Origin: a bacterium
Lineage (GTDB): Bacteria; Zhuqueibacterota; Zhuqueibacteria; Residuimicrobiales; Residuimicrobiaceae
Assembly (NCBI GenBank): GCA_029565685.1
Contig: JAKQNR010000013.1
Coordinates: 1 to 64,000 of the forward strand
Direction: 5' to 3'
DNA length: 64,000 nucleotides
The notes beneath the pieces are model-generated. The model saw only the letters and a list, made by a program, of their open reading frames with translations. It ran no database searches and was not told the origin of the DNA. The position numbers were made by a program, and so were the translations under genes. Below are positions 26,247 to 35,204 of this stretch, piece after piece. The stretch's first letter is position 1; the number at the start of each line of letters is the position of its first letter.

Positions 26247-27049
26247 TTCTTGCGGGCCAGCACATAAAAGGTGGGCATCAGCCATTGACTCAGCCACCCC
26301 GGGCGTTGCGGCGTCCGCGCCACCAGGGGGCCGGCAATGTTCCAAGCGCACAGGCGACGCACGAGCGCAAGATGCCAAGCCCGGTTCCACAGGGCTTGCG
26401 GCTGAGCCAGGGCCAGGGCAGCGACCTCGCGGATCTGCCATCTGGATTTCAGCTGCGATTTCTCCAGCATGCGGTTTAGATCGCGCCAGGACAATAGCTG
26501 GGCGATATCCGGTTTGTCTGCTTCGAACCAGTGCAGCGAATGCACGATTATTTTTTTTATGGCAGCCCGCTGCATACAGGAGATCAGCGGCAGGCTGTAG
26601 TGCGGGTCGCACAAGAGATGGATTGGCGACCATTTGTTGGGCGTGGAAAAACAGAGCACGCCGGTTTCCTTGAGCGACCGGCTGCATTGCGCGAGCAGGT
26701 GCGAGGGGTCGGCGACGTGTTCAAGCACGTCCCAAAGCAAGATGGCGTCCAGGGCGCGTACCGCCCTCCACTCCAGCACATCCTGGCAGTGAATCGAAAT
26801 CGACAGACCTTCCTGGCTTGCCTGGGTTTCAAGCAACTGCAGAGCCTCGCTGCGGATGTCCACTGCCGTCACCCGACTGCCGCAGCGCGCCAGCTGCAGG
26901 CTGGCTCCACCGGTACCGCAGCCCAAATCCGCAATCTCGGCGTTTTTCAAGGGAAGGTGCTGCGCCAGCCATTCGGCCGCCAGACGGCCACGGTGAGGCG
27001 AAAAGGCGTGGTATTGCGACCACAAGGCGCTGTTGATCGTGCTGGTCAT
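26243..27049 (-). CDS. Class I SAM-dependent methyltransferase
   Basis: A 268-residue methyltransferase with motif I IADLGCGTGGASLQLA, the acidic post-I residue in VTAVDIRSEAL, motif II AILLWDVLEHV and post-motif FSTPNKWSPIHL. Such UbiG/Methyltransf_11-type proteins methylate small molecules or glycans; here a sugar or lipid carrier is plausible. Two close starts exist: ATG 27055 directly after the upstream TAG, and ATG 27049 with AGGA five bases upstream, which I prefer. It is the second gene of the operon, between GT-A and radical SAM enzyme 3. Confidence 0.88.
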   Translation of the reverse strand: MTSTINSALWSQYHAFSPHRGRLAAEWLAQHLPLKNAEIADLGCGTGGASLQLARCGSRVTAVDIRSEALQLLETQASQEGLSISIHCQDVLEWRAVRALDAILLWDVLEHVADPSHLLAQCSRSLKETGVLCFSTPNKWSPIHLLCDPHYSLPLISCMQRAAIKKIIVHSLHWFEADKPDIAQLLSWRDLNRMLEKSQLKSRWQIREVAALALAQPQALWNRAWHLALVRRLCAWNIAGPLVARTPQRPGWLSQWLMPTFYVLARKK

Positions 27050-27056
27050 GGCCATC

Positions 27057-28139
27057 CTAACGCCAGGTTGCCGGCGGCTGCCAGCCATGACAGGCCATCC
27101 AGGCGTGATAGAGTAAAAAAAGCGGCTGCCAGGCTAGAAAGCCTACCAGCGGTAGATTTTGCTGCAAAGGACGGGCGATGGAAAGCAGGACAAGGCCGTC
27201 CAGCAGCACTTTGAGCCCAAACGGCAGTATCAGTCTAGGAGTGAAAAGAATTCCGCTGAAAAAACCGACCCACAGCGCGGTGTTGAGAAGGTGATAGACG
27301 CTATAAACAGCCTGGACCGGCAGCGGATAATGTGCGCCGGCGGAGAGATGACGTTTTTTCTGTTTTAGAAATTCGCGCCAGTTCCGCGGGCCTTGGGCAG
27401 GTACCACCGAATCCGCAGACAAACAGTAGTGGAGCCCGCCGCTCCGGCTCAGCCGCTGGATGATGAAATCGTCATCGCCCGACAACGAGTCCGGCAAATG
27501 GGAAAAACCCTCCATGCGCTGCCAGGCGGAGCGGCGATAGGCTAAATTCCGGCCGGAACCGGTGATCCCTATGCCGTGGCCGATGGTTCCGGCCGCCACC
27601 ACAGCGGCGGCAAGGCTGTCGGCCATTAAAAAGCCGCGCCACCAGGAGGCACAGGGACAGGTCTGTGGAGAAAAGCCGGCGACCAGGGATGTTTGAGCCT
27701 GGAACCGGCTGGCCATGGTTCTAATCCATGTGGGCGGCGGTGAACAATCGGCATCGGTCAACAGCAGCCATTCGCCATGTGCCTGTTCGATTGCAGCCTG
27801 CAGTGCGGCCTTTTTCGAGCTTTTCCACGGTTGAGGCGGAGCGGCGGAGAGCAAACGCCAATTCGGCCGGTCTTTGATGAACTCTTGAATCCAAGCTCCG
27901 GTGCCGTCGGTGGAATGATCGTCTACTATGAGAACATGATACCTGGAATAATCCTGGTTCGCCAGCGCCTGCAGACAAAACGGGATTTGATTGCGTTCAT
28001 TTTGTACGGCCACAATGACGGCGACCTCTGGGTCGCTCTGGCCGTCGTCCCTCGTGGCCTGATTGCGGTCGACGCCGGACACCACCCAGATCAGGATGAT
28101 TCCATAGAGGAGGAGCAGCAGCCAAAGCAAAACCATCAT
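27057..28139 (-). CDS. GT2 membrane glycosyltransferase (cluster GT-A), first gene of the eight-gene operon
   Basis: A 360-residue paralogue with an N-terminal helix (LLWLLLLLYGIILIWVV) and the motifs VAVIVAVQNERNQ, LIVDDHSTDGT, LTDADCSPPPTW, GRNLAYRRSAWQRMEGF, LSGDDDFIIQR and KQKKRHLSAGAHY. Like GT-C it has RH in place of RW in the acceptor motif. The ATG at 28139 has GGAGAA nine bases upstream and starts directly at the membrane helix; a TTG at 28190 is possible but unsupported. The gene heads the minus-strand operon and is divergent from the lytic transglycosylase. A -10-like GATACT lies upstream, but I see no clean matching -35. Confidence 0.9.
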   Translation of the reverse strand: MMVLLWLLLLLYGIILIWVVSGVDRNQATRDDGQSDPEVAVIVAVQNERNQIPFCLQALANQDYSRYHVLIVDDHSTDGTGAWIQEFIKDRPNWRLLSAAPPQPWKSSKKAALQAAIEQAHGEWLLLTDADCSPPPTWIRTMASRFQAQTSLVAGFSPQTCPCASWWRGFLMADSLAAAVVAAGTIGHGIGITGSGRNLAYRRSAWQRMEGFSHLPDSLSGDDDFIIQRLSRSGGLHYCLSADSVVPAQGPRNWREFLKQKKRHLSAGAHYPLPVQAVYSVYHLLNTALWVGFFSGILFTPRLILPFGLKVLLDGLVLLSIARPLQQNLPLVGFLAWQPLFLLYHAWMACHGWQPPATWR

Positions 28140-28225
28140 ACCCGGATTCTCCGAACCGTGCAAAGTATCCAAAATATCCTTAACAATCAAGAAATTTATC
28201 GGCCGGCCCGGAGAAGGGAAATCGA

Positions 28226-28254
28226 TTGACAGAGCCGAATCAATTTTGTAATTT
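28226..28254 (+). promoter_or_regulatory. Sigma-70-type promoter for the transglycosylase-tex operon
   Basis: The -35 box is a perfect TTGACA (28226-28231), the spacer is 17, and the -10 box is TAATTT (28249-28254). It is about 50 bases upstream of the transglycosylase start, in the divergent region facing GT-A. Confidence 0.8.
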
Positions 28255-28308
28255 TACCCAGCTGAGATAAAACCGGCGACAGGTCGGTTCCTGCATAAGG
28301 AGAGGAGA

Positions 28309-29010
28309 ATGGCCACAAAAGAGGAAAAATTCATGCGCAATCTGCGCATCACTATTTGGGTGCTTTCCGCCCTCGTTTTGGTGGTGATCGCAGCCGTGGG
28401 CATCAAGTATACCTACAACAGCCGCTACCAGAAAAAAGTGGCGGAGCTGGAAGGGGTGATTAAAAGCCAGCGCTCTTCGATGAACATCGAAAGCCTGCGC
28501 CAGTATAATATTGTGCGCATCAGCGCCATCATCTCCCAGTACAATCGCATCATGTCCGGCCCGATGAAATACGACATAGCCCGTGAGATCTATGACGCCA
28601 GCCTTTTGCACACCAGCCTCGATGTCCATCTGGTCTGCGCCATCATCACCTATGAAACCAATGGAACCTGGAATCCGGAACTCACCAGCTCGGAGGGCGC
28701 CATGGGATTGATGCAGGTGATGCCGATCACCGGCATGTACATCGCCCGCTCCATGCATCTCAACTGGGTCACGCCGGATGAGATCCTGCTCAATCCAATC
28801 CACAATATCCGCATCGGCGCCCGCTATCTGGCCGCGCTGATCGATCTGTATGGGGTGGACGGCGCACTGGCCGCCCGGCGCGTGGGGGAATGGCGCGCTG
28901 CTCTGTGGATTAAAGGCGGCCATCGCAGCGGCACACTGCCGGATGATGTGCAAAAATATATGAGTGACATTTTAAAACAGTACGAAGCGTTGAAGCAGTT
29001 CAAGGGCTAG
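28309..29010 (+). CDS. Membrane-anchored lytic transglycosylase (SLT family)
   Basis: A 233-residue protein with one N-terminal membrane anchor (residues 13-33), a short coiled region and an SLT domain from about residue 90. The catalytic Glu116 is in AIITYETNGTWNP, followed by SSEGAMGLMQVMPITG, which is the family hallmark. It cleaves the MurNAc-GlcNAc bond of peptidoglycan with 1,6-anhydro product formation. The usual AAYNxG motif near the end reads AARRVGEW here, so the Tyr and Asn are lost. A strong ribosome site (AGGAGAGGAG) precedes the ATG. tex follows after eight bases. Confidence 0.9.
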   Translation: MATKEEKFMRNLRITIWVLSALVLVVIAAVGIKYTYNSRYQKKVAELEGVIKSQRSSMNIESLRQYNIVRISAIISQYNRIMSGPMKYDIAREIYDASLLHTSLDVHLVCAIITYETNGTWNPELTSSEGAMGLMQVMPITGMYIARSMHLNWVTPDEILLNPIHNIRIGARYLAALIDLYGVDGALAARRVGEWRAALWIKGGHRSGTLPDDVQKYMSDILKQYEALKQFKG

Positions 29011-29018
29011 GTCGGTGC

Positions 29019-31184
29019 ATGGATGATACGTTGATGATTGCAGTCATCGCAGAGGAGCTGTCCCTGCGATGGCAACAGGTTAAAAACACATTGGAGCTGT
29101 TGGATCAGGACAACACGGTTCCTTTTATCGCACGATACCGCAAGGAAGTGACCGGCAGTTTGGATGAAGAGCAAATCCGGACGATTGCCCAGCGCGGCAA
29201 ATACCTGCGCACTCTGCAGGAGCGCAAACAGACGGTGCTGAGAAGCATCGAAGAGCAGGGCAAGCTCACTGCCGAGCTGGCGGAACGGATTCAGGCGGCC
29301 GTCAAGCTGCAGGAGGTGGAAGATCTGTACCTGCCCTACAAGCCGAAACGGCGCACCCGCGCAACCATCGCGCGGGAGAAAGGCCTGGAGCCGTTGGCGC
29401 TGATGATTATGGCACAGACGCTTGAGACCGGCGATCCGGAGGAGATCGCCGCGCCCTATGTCGCACCGGACAAAGGGGTGTCCTCGGCTAAAGAGGCGTT
29501 GGCCGGCGCACGGGATATCGTGGCGGAGATCGTTTCCGACGATGCCCGCGGCCGCGGGATCGTACGGGAGCGAACGCTGGGAACCGGCTTGCTCAAAGCC
29601 GAAGCGATCGACCCTCAGGAGCCAGGCAATTATGAGCTTTACAAGGAGTTCAGCGAGCCGGTCAAGACTGTGCCGCCTCATCGCATTCTGGCGGTGAATC
29701 GCGGCGAACGGGAGGACTTTCTCAGAGTCTGGATCGAGGCGCCGGAGACCGAGATGGTGGCTGAACTCGAAGGCCTTCACCTTCATAACCCTTTATCGAT
29801 TTTCACCGACGATCTGCGCAGCGCCATCAAGGACAGCTATCATCGTCTGATCGCGCCGGCCATCGAGCGCGAAATCCGTACGATTTTGACGGAACGGGCC
29901 GGCGACCACGCCATTCGCGTGTTCAGCGCCAACCTGCGCGCTCTGTTGATGGCGCCGCCCATGCGCGGCCAGGTCATCATGGGCATCGATCCCGGTTTTC
30001 GCACCGGCTGCAAAGTCGCGGTGATCGACCCCACCGGCAAGTACCTGGAAGGCGATACCATTTACCCGCACGAACCGCAAAAACGGTGGCAAGAAGCCGC
30101 GGACCTGCTCGCCGAGCTAATTATCGATTACAACGTGTCCATCGTGGCCATCGGCAACGGCACCGCCGGACGGGAGACGGAAAAACTGGTGGCTGAAGTG
30201 CTGTCGAAACTGAAAGGCAAGACCGCTTACACCATCGTCAATGAGGCGGGCGCTTCGGTCTATTCCGCCTCGCCGGTGGCGAAGAAAGAATTTCCCGATC
30301 TGGAGGCTTCACAACGGGGCAACATCTCCATCGCCCGACGTTTGCTGGACCCTCTCTCTGAGCTGGTAAAGATCGATCCGCAATCCCTTGGCGTAGGGTT
30401 GTATCAGCATGATGTGGATCCGGCCAAACTCGCTGAATCCCTGGATCAGACCGTGGAGTCGTGCGTGAATCAGGTGGGCGTGGATCTCAACACCGCCTCA
30501 GCCTCTCTGCTCAAATACGTTTCTGGCGTCAACAGCCGCCTGGCGGAGCAGATCGTGCGCCATCGGGAGGAACACGGACCGTTCAAAAGCCGAACAGAGC
30601 TCTTGCGGGTCAAGGGGTTGGGAGAGCACGCGTTCGTTCAGGCGGCAGGATTCCTGCGCATCCCCGGCGCGGAACGGTTTTTTGATTCCACGGCGGTTCA
30701 TCCCGAGGCCTATGACGCAGCTCAATGCCTGCTGCAGGAGCTGGGCCTGGAGGTGCAAGACATCCAACGCGACGGAAGCCTGCTGAACCGGCAGTTGCAA
30801 CAAAGCAAACAAAGCGTGGACCAGTTGAGTCGACGCTGCGGCTGCGGACGCGAAACGCTTCTCGACATCATCGGTTGCCTGGAAAAACCGGATCGAGATC
30901 CGCGCGACGAAATGCCCAAACCCATTCTGCGCAGCGATGTGCTCTCCATCGAGGATCTGGCCATCGGCATGGTGCTGAAAGGCACGGTGCGGAATGTAGT
31001 GGATTTCGGCGCCTTTGTGGACATCGGCGTTAAGGAGGACGGTCTGGTGCATCTCAGCCGTATGGCGAAAAAATATGTCAAAAATCCTTTGGAGGTGGTA
31101 TCGGTCGGCCAGGTGGTCGAGGTCAAGGTGATCAGCATCGACAAGGAACGCCATCGGATCGGGTTGAGCCTGGTTCTGGATTGA
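29019..31184 (+). CDS. tex: Tex family RNA-binding transcription accessory protein
   Basis: At 721 residues it is close to the normal Tex length. It has a helical Tex N-terminal region including PFIARYRKEVTGSLDE and DLYLPYKPKRRTRA, a YqgF/RNase H-like domain from about 321 (MGIDPGFRTGCKVAVID), helix-hairpin-helix repeats around 500-570 (VNTASASLLKYVSGV in general form), and a C-terminal S1 domain at 649-717 (GMVLKGTVRNVVDFGAFVDIG). Tex is a conserved cytoplasmic RNA-binding factor implicated in transcription and RNA turnover; its exact role is unsettled. Probably co-transcribed with the transglycosylase. Confidence 0.97.
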   Translation: MDDTLMIAVIAEELSLRWQQVKNTLELLDQDNTVPFIARYRKEVTGSLDEEQIRTIAQRGKYLRTLQERKQTVLRSIEEQGKLTAELAERIQAAVKLQEVEDLYLPYKPKRRTRATIAREKGLEPLALMIMAQTLETGDPEEIAAPYVAPDKGVSSAKEALAGARDIVAEIVSDDARGRGIVRERTLGTGLLKAEAIDPQEPGNYELYKEFSEPVKTVPPHRILAVNRGEREDFLRVWIEAPETEMVAELEGLHLHNPLSIFTDDLRSAIKDSYHRLIAPAIEREIRTILTERAGDHAIRVFSANLRALLMAPPMRGQVIMGIDPGFRTGCKVAVIDPTGKYLEGDTIYPHEPQKRWQEAADLLAELIIDYNVSIVAIGNGTAGRETEKLVAEVLSKLKGKTAYTIVNEAGASVYSASPVAKKEFPDLEASQRGNISIARRLLDPLSELVKIDPQSLGVGLYQHDVDPAKLAESLDQTVESCVNQVGVDLNTASASLLKYVSGVNSRLAEQIVRHREEHGPFKSRTELLRVKGLGEHAFVQAAGFLRIPGAERFFDSTAVHPEAYDAAQCLLQELGLEVQDIQRDGSLLNRQLQQSKQSVDQLSRRCGCGRETLLDIIGCLEKPDRDPRDEMPKPILRSDVLSIEDLAIGMVLKGTVRNVVDFGAFVDIGVKEDGLVHLSRMAKKYVKNPLEVVSVGQVVEVKVISIDKERHRIGLSLVLD

Positions 31185-31342
31185 TCCGGCAGCCACGGTT
31201 CGCATAACCAGAGGTCAGGATCGTCTCTGCAGAATGGCAATCGTTTATTGCAGCTGACGATAATGCCGGTCAACCTTTCGCAGCAAGCTCTGAAATCAAT
31301 CCACTGAAAGGTGAATATGGACGTCGGGAGAGAGTCGGCAGC

Positions 31343-32038
31343 ATGCTCTGTACGGTGATTGAACCCTCTTACTTTCTGCGGCAGGATGAATGCGCCAAAG
31401 CGCTGCAGGCGGACGTCGTCATCTGGGCGGATTCGTTTTCTTTTCGCCGTCACAGCACCATCAACCGCGCGGCGATCAAGACCGTGCACGGCGCCCACTG
31501 GCTGACCATCCCGGTGTTGTCAAGAGGGCTGTCCGGACAATCCATCCGTGAAACCAGAATACAGAATCAAGAGGATTGGCGCACCGCTCACTTAAAGACT
31601 TTGGAGATCAACTATCACCTCACGCCCTGGTACGATGCCCTGGCGGACAAAATCGCCGCTGTGCTGCAAAAGCCCTGGACGCATCTCAATCCCTATCTGC
31701 AGCGCCAGATCAAAGTTTTGCAGCCGCCCAAACCGATCTGCGCCGTGGGCAGCAGCGAGCTGCAGCCTCACGCCGATCGCACGGATCGGCTGATCGCCTG
31801 GATGCGGCAGATGAACGCGGACGCTTACCTGGTGCATGCGCATCAAGTTTCTCTGCTCGACGTGCCGCGGTTGCAGCATAGTGGAATAGGTCTCTATGTC
31901 TTCCAGTTCGCCGCGCCGGTCTATCAGCAAGCGTTCGCCGGATATGTTCCTCATCTAGCGATGATCGACCTGGTGTGCAACGAAGGTCCAGCGAGTTACG
32001 GCCTTTTACAGCGGGCCGGACGCGTACAACGCCTGTAA
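31343..32038 (+). CDS. WbqC-like family protein
   Basis: A 231-residue cytoplasmic protein of the WbqC-like family, found in O-antigen and other surface-glycan loci and proposed to take part in sugar-nucleotide or aminotransfer steps, without direct proof. Characteristic parts: an N-terminal IEPSYFLRQDECAKALQADV (family usually LPYxGYxQLI), the segment SFSFRRHSTINRAAIKT, HWLTIPVL, and the C-terminal PHLAMIDLVCNEGP. It is separated from tex by 158 bases with no clear promoter and is followed 12 bases later by an M20 hydrolase. It lies outside the main glycan cluster. Confidence 0.82.
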   Translation: MLCTVIEPSYFLRQDECAKALQADVVIWADSFSFRRHSTINRAAIKTVHGAHWLTIPVLSRGLSGQSIRETRIQNQEDWRTAHLKTLEINYHLTPWYDALADKIAAVLQKPWTHLNPYLQRQIKVLQPPKPICAVGSSELQPHADRTDRLIAWMRQMNADAYLVHAHQVSLLDVPRLQHSGIGLYVFQFAAPVYQQAFAGYVPHLAMIDLVCNEGPASYGLLQRAGRVQRL

Positions 32039-32050
32039 AGGAGAGCGCTC

Positions 32051-33277
32051 ATGAAGCTACCGCAATGGTTCGATCAAATCGACCGGTCCTCCTCCCTGGT
32101 GATCGAATGGCAACGGGCCATGACCGCCATTCCGGCGATGGGACCGGAGAGCGGCGGCGACGGCGAAAAGGAAAAAGCCGATTGGGTGAAGGGGCTGCTG
32201 CAGGAGATCGGGTATGACGCTCTTACCGACTATCCGGCCCCGGATCCCCGCGTCTCCTGCGGCTGGCGGCCCAATTTCCTCGTACGCTGGCATGGCCGCG
32301 ATCGCAGTAAAACCGCGTGGGTGATGACGCATCTGGATGTGGTGCCTCCGGGCGACTTGAAGCTGTGGAGCAGCGATCCGTTTACGTTGACCGTAGCGGG
32401 CGATCGGTTGATCGGTCGTGGGGTGGAGGACAATCAGCAGGGACTGGTGTCCGCTCTGCTGGCCGTGCGTTCTCTGCGCGAGGCCGGTGTGACGCCCGCC
32501 TGCAACATCGGGCTGGCCGTGGTGGCGGACGAGGAGAACGGCAGCGAATTCGGATTACACTATCTGCTCAAGCACCATCGAAATGCGTTCGGCGACCAGG
32601 ATTTGATCATTGTTCCGGACGCCGGCGATGAAAAAGGGTTGACCATCGAAATAGCGGAAAAGAGCATCCTCTGGCTGCAGGTTCAGGTGCAGGGGAAACA
32701 ATGCCACGCCTCTACTCCATCACAGGGCATTAACGCGCATCGCGCCGCCGCCCACCTGGCGGTCAAGTTGGATTCGCTGTACCAAACCTTCAACCACTCC
32801 GATGCGCTCTTTGATCCACCGGTCAGCACCTTCGAGCCGACGAAAAAGGAGTGCAATGTTCCCAATATCAACAGCATTCCCGGTGAGGATATTTTCTATC
32901 TCGACAGCCGAGTGCTGCCGCACTATTCGCTGCAATCGGTGGAGGATCGGATTCAAGAGCTCTGCCGGGAGGTGGAAGCGCAGTTCGGCGTGACCATTGC
33001 GCTGTCATCGAAACAGCGGGCTGCGGCAGCGCCGCCGACTGCAGCGGATGCGCCTGTGGTGCAGGCGCTCAAGCGCAGCATTGCGGCGGTCAAAGGAAGC
33101 GAGGCCAAAATGATCGGCATTGGGGGCGGCACCGTGGCTGCGGCTTTTCGTGCTGCAGGATTGCCGGCTGCCGTCTGGTCCACCTTGGAGGACACCGCCC
33201 ATCAGCCCGATGAATCCTCACTGATCTCCAACACTCTTTCGGACGCCAAAGTGCTGGCCCATCTGTTCATGGGCTGA
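32051..33277 (+). CDS. M20 family metallo-hydrolase (DapE/ArgE-like)
   Basis: A 408-residue cytoplasmic dizinc amidohydrolase. Metal and catalytic residues are visible: His94 and Asp96 (MTHLDVVPPG), Asp127 (GRGVEDNQQG), the Glu161-Glu162 pair (VADEENG), VPDAGDEKG, and the late His in DTAHQPDES. An inserted dimerisation (lid) domain follows the second Zn ligand. Family substrates are N-acyl amino acids or dipeptides such as succinyl-diaminopimelate. Substrate specificity cannot be assigned because no lysine or arginine gene is adjacent. The ribosome site GGAGAG precedes the ATG. Confidence 0.9.
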   Translation: MKLPQWFDQIDRSSSLVIEWQRAMTAIPAMGPESGGDGEKEKADWVKGLLQEIGYDALTDYPAPDPRVSCGWRPNFLVRWHGRDRSKTAWVMTHLDVVPPGDLKLWSSDPFTLTVAGDRLIGRGVEDNQQGLVSALLAVRSLREAGVTPACNIGLAVVADEENGSEFGLHYLLKHHRNAFGDQDLIIVPDAGDEKGLTIEIAEKSILWLQVQVQGKQCHASTPSQGINAHRAAAHLAVKLDSLYQTFNHSDALFDPPVSTFEPTKKECNVPNINSIPGEDIFYLDSRVLPHYSLQSVEDRIQELCREVEAQFGVTIALSSKQRAAAAPPTAADAPVVQALKRSIAAVKGSEAKMIGIGGGTVAAAFRAAGLPAAVWSTLEDTAHQPDESSLISNTLSDAKVLAHLFMG

Positions 33278-33566
33278 TCCTTTCCGGACTGAGGCCGGCT
33301 GCCAGGGCATATGGCCAGGCCATTTATCCAGAAAACTGAATTTTGTTCCAAACGGCAGCTCCAGGATCAGGCTGGAGTCGCTGAAGAAAACAGATCGCCC
33401 ACCATGAGCCCCAGTTCCTTGCGCAGAGGTTTCCAGTTCTGCCGATAACATCCCTGATCCACACGGATGCCGTTGCTGCCCTTGATCACCGTGTGGCTTT
33501 TATGGTTCGGGTTCTGAATCAAAGGCCGAAGGCGTTCTCGGTCGTTGCGCTGACTAAGAATCACCG
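33278..33566. other. 289-base region between convergent M20 and nadB genes
   Basis: No clear gene or terminator. On the minus strand, right after nadB, about 65 codons from a GTG near 33556 read as protein-like sequence (NDRERLRPLIQNPNHK ... WKPLRKELGLMVGDLF) before a stop. The next frame continues as SDSSLILELPFGTKFSF. This could be a frameshifted remnant or chance, and I recognise no family. Confidence 0.3.
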
Positions 33567-35174
33567 TCAGACGTCGATACGCTGCAGCACTGTATCGTGA
33601 AGAAAATTTTCGTCGTCCTTTTTTGGATAGTCGGTTGTATAATGCAACCCGCGGCTTTCCTTGCGCATCAGGGCGGATTGGATGATCAACTGAGCGACGG
33701 TGGCCAGGTTGCGTAACTCGATCAATCCCTCGGTGATTTTTGTGCGGCGATAAAAGTTTTCTATCTCCTGCCTGATCAAACGGATTCGACTGAGGGCGCG
33801 TTCCAGACGCAGAGTGGAACGGACGATGCCGACGTAATCCCACATGAGGTTTTTTATCTCCATTTGATCATGGGAGATGAGCACCCACTCCTCGCTGTTA
33901 AACGTTCCGCTGTCGTCCCAGCGGGGAATGTCGGGAAAGTCAAAACGACGGGATTCCACGTAGCCGACAGCGGTCTCACTGGCGACATGGGCAAAGACCA
34001 CGGCCTCCAACAAAGAGTTTGACGCCAGCCGGTTGGCGCCGTGCACGCCGGTGCAGGTCACTTCCCCGGCGGCGAACAGACCGCCGATGCTGGTTCGGGC
34101 CTGTAGATCGGTGATCACGCCTCCACAGGCATAATGGGCGGCAGGCACCACCGGGATCGGTTCCTGCGTGATGTCGATTTTATAGTTCATGCAGTTTTCA
34201 TAAATGTGCGGAAAATGGCTTTTGATCTCTTCCGCGCTTTTATGGGTGATGTCGAGATAAACGCAGGGATCGCCGCTTTTTTTCATCTCACTGTCTATAG
34301 CCCTGGCGACGACGTCGCGCGGCGCCAGCGAGGCCATGGGATGATATTTTTCCATAAAGGACTCGCCGGCTTTGGTGATCAGACGGCCGCCGAATCCGCG
34401 CACGGCTTCGGAGATCAGAAAAGAGTTCGCCTCTGGATGGTAGAGAGAGGTGGGATGAAACTGCATGAACTCCATGTTGCCGATGGTCGCTCCGGCGCGG
34501 TAGCTCAAAGCCACGCCATCGCCGGTGGCGATGGCGGGATTGGTGGTGTGTTGATAGACTTGTCCGCATCCTCCTGTGGCCAGGATGGTCGCCTTGGCGA
34601 GGAACCGGTCGATCTGATTGGTCTGAACTGCCAGCACATAGGCGCCCCAGCAGTGCAGTTCCATTGGTTGCAGTTGGGGTGAAAAAATATGATGCTCGGT
34701 GATCAGCTCGATGGCTACATGGTGTTCATAGAGCGTGATATTGGCGTTGCTTTTAACGGCTGCCAGCAGGGCCTGCTCCACATCCCGGCCGGTGTGGTCT
34801 TTGACATGGACGATGCGGTGATGGTGATGCCCCCCTTCCCGGCCCAGGTCGAACCGGCCGTTCTCCTTCTGGGTAAACGGCACGCCCAGGGAAAACAGCT
34901 CGCGCACCCTTTCGGGGCCCTGTTCGACGATCAGGCGAACCGCATCCTCATGACATAGTCCGGCTCCGGCCTGCAGCGTGTCCTGGATATGACGATCAAA
35001 CGAATCGCCTTCGTCAAAGACCGCGGCGATTCCGCCCTGCGCATAGTTGGTGTTGGACTCGTTCTTTTGCTTTTTGGTGACCACGGCCACCGTGCCTTTT
35101 TGGGCGAGTTTGATCGCTGCGGAGAGTCCGGCGATGCCGCTGCCGATGACCAGATAATCAGTGTGAAGGCTCAT
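33567..35174 (-). CDS. nadB: L-aspartate oxidase
   Basis: First enzyme of de novo NAD synthesis; it oxidises L-aspartate to iminoaspartate with FAD. The 535-residue protein has an N-terminal FAD-binding motif [22 protein letters not shown], the substrate-loop [10 protein letters not shown], the [13 protein letters not shown] segment, ATGGCGQVY, the HPTSL and [11 protein letters not shown] motifs, and [10 protein letters not shown]. The C-terminal helical domain is complete. nadA and nadC are not in the window. It follows a DUF1080 lipoprotein gene on the same strand after 30 bases and probably uses that gene's promoter. Confidence 0.97.
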   Translation of the reverse strand: MSLHTDYLVIGSGIAGLSAAIKLAQKGTVAVVTKKQKNESNTNYAQGGIAAVFDEGDSFDRHIQDTLQAGAGLCHEDAVRLIVEQGPERVRELFSLGVPFTQKENGRFDLGREGGHHHHRIVHVKDHTGRDVEQALLAAVKSNANITLYEHHVAIELITEHHIFSPQLQPMELHCWGAYVLAVQTNQIDRFLAKATILATGGCGQVYQHTTNPAIATGDGVALSYRAGATIGNMEFMQFHPTSLYHPEANSFLISEAVRGFGGRLITKAGESFMEKYHPMASLAPRDVVARAIDSEMKKSGDPCVYLDITHKSAEEIKSHFPHIYENCMNYKIDITQEPIPVVPAAHYACGGVITDLQARTSIGGLFAAGEVTCTGVHGANRLASNSLLEAVVFAHVASETAVGYVESRRFDFPDIPRWDDSGTFNSEEWVLISHDQMEIKNLMWDYVGIVRSTLRLERALSRIRLIRQEIENFYRRTKITEGLIELRNLATVAQLIIQSALMRKESRGLHYTTDYPKKDDENFLHDTVLQRIDV

Positions 35175-35204
35175 TGCATCATCCTTTACCAGGTCTGCCG
35201 CCGG

